Positions 6,801 to 8,752 of a DNA stretch of 8,752 bases are shown here, in pieces. The notes under the pieces were generated by a model, which saw nothing but the letters and a program-made list of their open reading frames with translations, had not been told where the DNA came from and did no database searches. The stretch comes from Phycisphaerae bacterium (GTDB taxonomy: Bacteria > Planctomycetota > Phycisphaerae > UBA1845 > Fen-1342), in assembly GCA_020058145.1 (NCBI GenBank), contig JAGVEP010000436.1, positions 1 through 8,752 of the forward strand. Direction: 5' to 3'. Within the stretch, counting starts at the first letter, position 1; each line of letters opens with the position of its first letter. The position numbers and the translations under genes are program-made.

Positions 6801-6821
6801 GACCCGCCGCGAGCCAGGGTC
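6801..6821. terminator. Weak hairpin between convergent genes
   Basis: GACCC and GGGTC pair as a 5-base stem around an 11-base loop, in the 34-base gap between protein B and the SerA-like gene. No U-tract follows on either strand. It may help end transcription, but the evidence is thin. Confidence 0.2.
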
Positions 6822-6833
6822 GGTGGCGTAAGC

Positions 6834-7790
6834 TCAATTCACCGTGTTGATCACTTTGCCGGTGCTCTTGAACTCCCGCACGATGCGCACCGTCTCCTCG
6901 GCGACCGCGGTCTGGGCCTGATCCGTGGATGCACCAATGTGATGCGTGCCGTACAGGTTCGGCACGTCCGCCAGCGGCGACGTAATGTCCTTGGCGTCCG
7001 CGGCGGGCTCATTGTCATACACGTCGACCGCCGCCGCACGGATGCGCCCTTCTTTCAAGGCCGCGATCAGCGCCGGCTCGTCGATGACCGACGCGCGGCT
7101 CGTGTTGATCAGCAGGGCGTGCGGCTTCATCGTCGCCAGCCGGGCGGCGTCGACGAGCTGTTTCGTGTCACCCGTGCCGGGGACGTGCAGCGTAATGATG
7201 TCGGCCTCGCGGAAGAGCGTGTCGAGGTCAGACCGCTTGCAATTCGGATGCGTGAGCGGGTTGTAATTCGGGATCACGTCGTACCACAGCACATTCATGT
7301 CGAACGCCAGCGCCCGCTTGGCGACTTCGGTGCCGATGCGGCCCAGGCCGACGATGCCGAGCGTGCTGCCTTTCAGCCCGCGGGCCTTGCTGTACTCCTT
7401 CTTGTTCCATTTGTGCGCCCGCACGTCGCGCACGTTGTCCGCGATCCGCCGATCCATGTTGAGCATGTGCCCGAGGACCAGTTCGGCGACGGCGATGGCG
7501 TTCATGCCGGGGCAGTTGGCGACTTTGACGCCGCGCTCGGTCGCGGCTTTCACGTCGATGTTGTCCACGCCCGAGCCGGCGCGGATGATGAATTTGAGCT
7601 GCTTGGCGGCCTTGAGCGTGTCGGCATTGACTTTGGTGGAGCGCACGATGAGGACGGTGGGGTCGAATTCGGCGACGCGTTGGGTCAGCGACTCGTCCTT
7701 CAGCCCCGGCTCACAGGCCACCTGGTCGGCGAGCGGCTTGAGGGCCTCGATGCCAAACGTCTCGAACTTATCCGCAATGAGGATTTTCAC
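6834..7790 (-). CDS. serA: D-3-phosphoglycerate dehydrogenase-like D-2-hydroxyacid dehydrogenase, short form without ACT domain
   Basis: The product has 318 residues from GTG 7790 and belongs to the NAD-dependent D-2-hydroxyacid dehydrogenases. It most resembles SerA, which oxidises 3-phosphoglycerate in the first step of serine synthesis. The substrate-side signature VRSTKV (49-54) and RAGSGVDNID (70-79) are SerA-like. The Rossmann motif is G148-L-G150-R-I-G153, and D171 after the second strand suggests NAD preference. The catalytic triad is R232 (NTSRA), E261 (DNEPA) and H284 (HHIGAST). The chain stops right after the catalytic domain, so the ASB and ACT domains used for serine feedback in longer SerA proteins are absent. 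A GGAG site 7 bases before the GTG supports this start; a frame extending to 7832 adds 14 residues unlike the family. Other 2-hydroxyacids are possible substrates. It converges on protein B. Confidence 0.92.
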   Translation of the reverse strand: MKILIADKFETFGIEALKPLADQVACEPGLKDESLTQRVAEFDPTVLIVRSTKVNADTLKAAKQLKFIIRAGSGVDNIDVKAATERGVKVANCPGMNAIAVAELVLGHMLNMDRRIADNVRDVRAHKWNKKEYSKARGLKGSTLGIVGLGRIGTEVAKRALAFDMNVLWYDVIPNYNPLTHPNCKRSDLDTLFREADIITLHVPGTGDTKQLVDAARLATMKPHALLINTSRASVIDEPALIAALKEGRIRAAAVDVYDNEPAADAKDITSPLADVPNLYGTHHIGASTDQAQTAVAEETVRIVREFKSTGKVINTVN

Positions 7791-7797
7791 GGCATAA

Positions 7798-7801
7798 CTC
7801 C
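7798..7801 (-). promoter_or_regulatory. Ribosome binding site of the SerA-like gene
   Basis: GGAG on the minus strand lies 7 bases before GTG 7790. An out-of-frame ATGCCGTGA (Met-Pro-stop) overlaps the GTG start, but its ATG is only 2 bases from GGAG, too close for normal initiation. Confidence 0.7.
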
Positions 7802-7870
7802 GGCAAGGACCATCTTTCGCACTCGGACGCAACTGGGGCGGTCCATGGCGCCAGCCGCTCCGAAAGCCCT

Positions 7871-7900
7871 ATTTTACAGCGCGAGTCTGCGGGGGGCGAA
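7871..7900 (-). promoter_or_regulatory. Candidate promoter for the SerA-like gene
   Basis: On the minus strand TTCGCC (7900-7895), an 18-base spacer and TAAAAT (7876-7871) could be -35 and -10 boxes. The -10 box matches five of six consensus bases and is preceded by TG; the -35 box is weak. Transcription would start near 7864, about 75 bases before the GTG. Confidence 0.35.
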
Positions 7901-7942
7901 CCGGGCACTGGAGGGCACACCGGCGTCGGGGCCGGGGAAGGG
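7891..7942 (+). other. G-tract cluster in non-coding DNA
   Basis: Six runs of three or more G occur in 52 bases (7891-7896, 7903-7905, 7913-7915, 7928-7931, 7934-7937, 7940-7942). Loops are mostly 2-7 bases, with one of 12. It could fold as a loose G-quadruplex on the plus strand, overlapping the candidate promoter of the SerA-like gene. Confidence 0.3.
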
Positions 7943-8077
7943 TGTGATTGGACGCGAAACACCGCAGGCGTCCAGCTTCGTGTGTGCGCCCCCCCCGCCC
8001 CGCCACGAGCGTCTCGGTTATGGGACCATTGTTTCGTGGCTGTCCCTATCTAATGGACATTTTCTCGGACGATGAGT
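7943..8077. other. Non-coding stretch with small inverted repeats
   Basis: No reading frame here is convincing. It holds a run of eight C (7989-7996), an inverted repeat GCCACGA/TCGTGGC (8002-8008 and 8034-8040) and a small hairpin TGTCC/GGACA (8041-8045 and 8055-8059) followed by TTTT on the plus strand. I cannot assign a function. Confidence 0.4.
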
Positions 8078-8113
8078 AAAAACAGGCGGAAGCGCGAGTT
8101 GCGCTTCCGCCTG
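8078..8113 (-). terminator. Rho-independent terminator of the 95-residue gene
   Basis: A perfect 13-base-pair stem (8083-8095 with 8101-8113) surrounds a 5-base loop. Read leftward it runs straight into TTTTT (8082-8078). It lies about 50 bases past the stop codon at 8164. Direction and spacing fit termination of the small upstream gene and would insulate the SerA-like gene from it. Confidence 0.88.
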
Positions 8114-8163
8114 AGAGGGTGTACGGCCGGTGAACGTTCCCGCCCGCAGGCGTTCGTTCCGTG

Positions 8164-8451
8164 CTAGAAGTTTACGTGTAGGTCGTAGTTCGCGGCCAGC
8201 GTCCGGGCCTTGGACAGCGAGATCCAGGGGTTGTCACAGATCTTGGTGACGTAAAGCGGACCGGGGCCGACGAAGTTGATCGTGGGCGAACGGCCGAGGG
8301 CCACGCCGTCCGGCGGTACACGGAGCAGGTGGCCATTCCACTGGCAAACATAAGTACCGGCTTCGTTGATCTGGTCGAAGGGGTACACCCCTCCGCAGCG
8401 GCCAGTCGTCATGGTTTCGGTGTTATTGCACTGAGTAGCTGTCGTTTCCAT
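8164..8451 (-). CDS. Uncharacterised 95-residue protein
   Basis: I do not recognise this protein. The chosen ATG 8451 has AAGGAG 9 bases upstream (8466-8461). An in-frame GTG at 8502 would add 17 basic residues (MKTMFQRPRKARK...) but has only a poor ribosome site. The 95 residues begin with a Thr/Asn-rich, probably disordered segment (METTATQCNNTETMTTG). A compact part follows with CGGVYPFDQINEAGTYVC and, later, VTKICDNPWISLSKARTLA. Cysteines lie at 8, 19, 36 and 72, with no CxxC pair. There is no signal peptide or membrane segment, so it is probably cytoplasmic. It is the only gene between a non-coding upstream region and a strong terminator, so it is likely a single-gene transcript. A clean ribosome site, a clean terminator and protein-like composition argue that it is real. 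Function is unknown. Confidence 0.7.
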   Translation of the reverse strand: METTATQCNNTETMTTGRCGGVYPFDQINEAGTYVCQWNGHLLRVPPDGVALGRSPTINFVGPGPLYVTKICDNPWISLSKARTLAANYDLHVNF

Positions 8452-8460
8452 TGAGGGCGT

Positions 8461-8466
8461 CTCCTT
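8461..8466 (-). promoter_or_regulatory. Ribosome binding site of the 95-residue gene
   Basis: AAGGAG on the minus strand lies 9 bases before ATG 8451 and decides between that start and the upstream GTG at 8502. Confidence 0.7.
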
Positions 8467-8752
8467 GCGGGCCTTGCGTGGCCTCTGAAACATTGTTTTC
8501 ACTGCTCTGCACTAGGAATCCAAAATCCGTCGCTGTGGCACACCGTCCGCACACCCGGACAAAGGTTTATCGGAAAACGGCGACAGATTCCTGAGCGCAA
8601 GGGCAGGATTTGCGCGGCGACGATGCTCGAGCAACTAGGGACACGAGTAACTAAACCGGGATTATTCACCAACCTACTCCGCGTAGTGTAACGCGCCGGT
8701 GCGGGGGCCCGGAAGGGCAAAACAGGCGTCCGGAGGACGGCAGAGGACGCTC
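8467..8752. other. Non-coding region upstream of the 95-residue gene
   Basis: I find no supported gene. The region should contain the promoter of the 95-residue gene reading leftward, but no -35/-10 pair is convincing. A small inverted repeat GTCCG/CGGAC with a 6-base loop sits at 8545-8560, about 95-110 bases before the ATG, and could be an operator or a leader hairpin. Confidence 0.4.

Noticed and set aside
6939..8075. 378-codon plus-strand open frame
   Set aside because: Most of it is antisense to the SerA-like gene, which has a complete catalytic triad and Rossmann motif. The remainder is non-coding.
8499..8720. 73-codon minus-strand open frame upstream of the small gene
   Set aside because: It has no good ribosome site, its composition is not protein-like, and it covers the region expected to hold the promoter of the 95-residue gene.

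Overview
The window looks like chromosomal DNA of a high-GC planctomycete, most probably of the Phycisphaerae type. This is inferred, not proven. The main clue is the pair of large exported Cys-rich proteins. They combine 'GACC' cysteine modules, paired dockerin-like calcium loops (GDANCDG...DFDDI) and PPC-like beta domains, a style I know from planctomycete secretomes. The housekeeping genes (bacterioferritin, SerA-like dehydrogenase, FAD/Fe-S oxidoreductase) are widespread and fit but do not decide the question.

Layout. Positions 1-2449 hold two minus-strand genes. A bacterioferritin (1979-2449) is followed, with a 4-base GTGA stop/start overlap, by a fused FAD-binding plus Fe-S oxidoreductase of the YdiJ / D-lactate / glycolate dehydrogenase type (1-1982). 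The latter runs off the left edge of the window, so its C-terminal part is missing. Positions 2450-2856 are a divergent control region with a candidate promoter for each direction and a roughly 240-base leader for the rightward genes. Positions 2857-4923 and 4982-6799 are two plus-strand paralogues (here called protein A and protein B), 58 bases apart and probably one operon. They encode secreted multidomain proteins built from the same modules in different order. Positions 6834-7790 (minus) hold a complete short D-3-phosphoglycerate dehydrogenase-like enzyme. Positions 7791-8163 are non-coding, with G-rich and hairpin sequence and a clear rho-independent terminator at 8078-8113 reading leftward. 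Positions 8164-8451 (minus) encode a 95-residue protein I do not recognise, ending at that terminator. Positions 8467-8752 contain no supported gene.

How the parts relate. Bacterioferritin and the Fe-S flavoenzyme are almost certainly co-translated. The SerA-like enzyme and the FAD/Fe-S enzyme may share 2-hydroxyacid chemistry, because SerA enzymes can make D-2-hydroxyglutarate and YdiJ-type enzymes oxidise it, but they are not adjacent. Proteins A and B are extracellular or surface proteins of unknown role. Their shared modules show that one arose from the other by tandem duplication followed by module gain and loss.

The most informative observations are the module reshuffling between A and B, the bacterioferritin-flavoenzyme coupling, and the stand-alone 95-residue orphan gene with its own strong terminator. 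I see no CRISPR array, transposase, tRNA or rRNA, and nothing that clearly amounts to a new multi-gene system.
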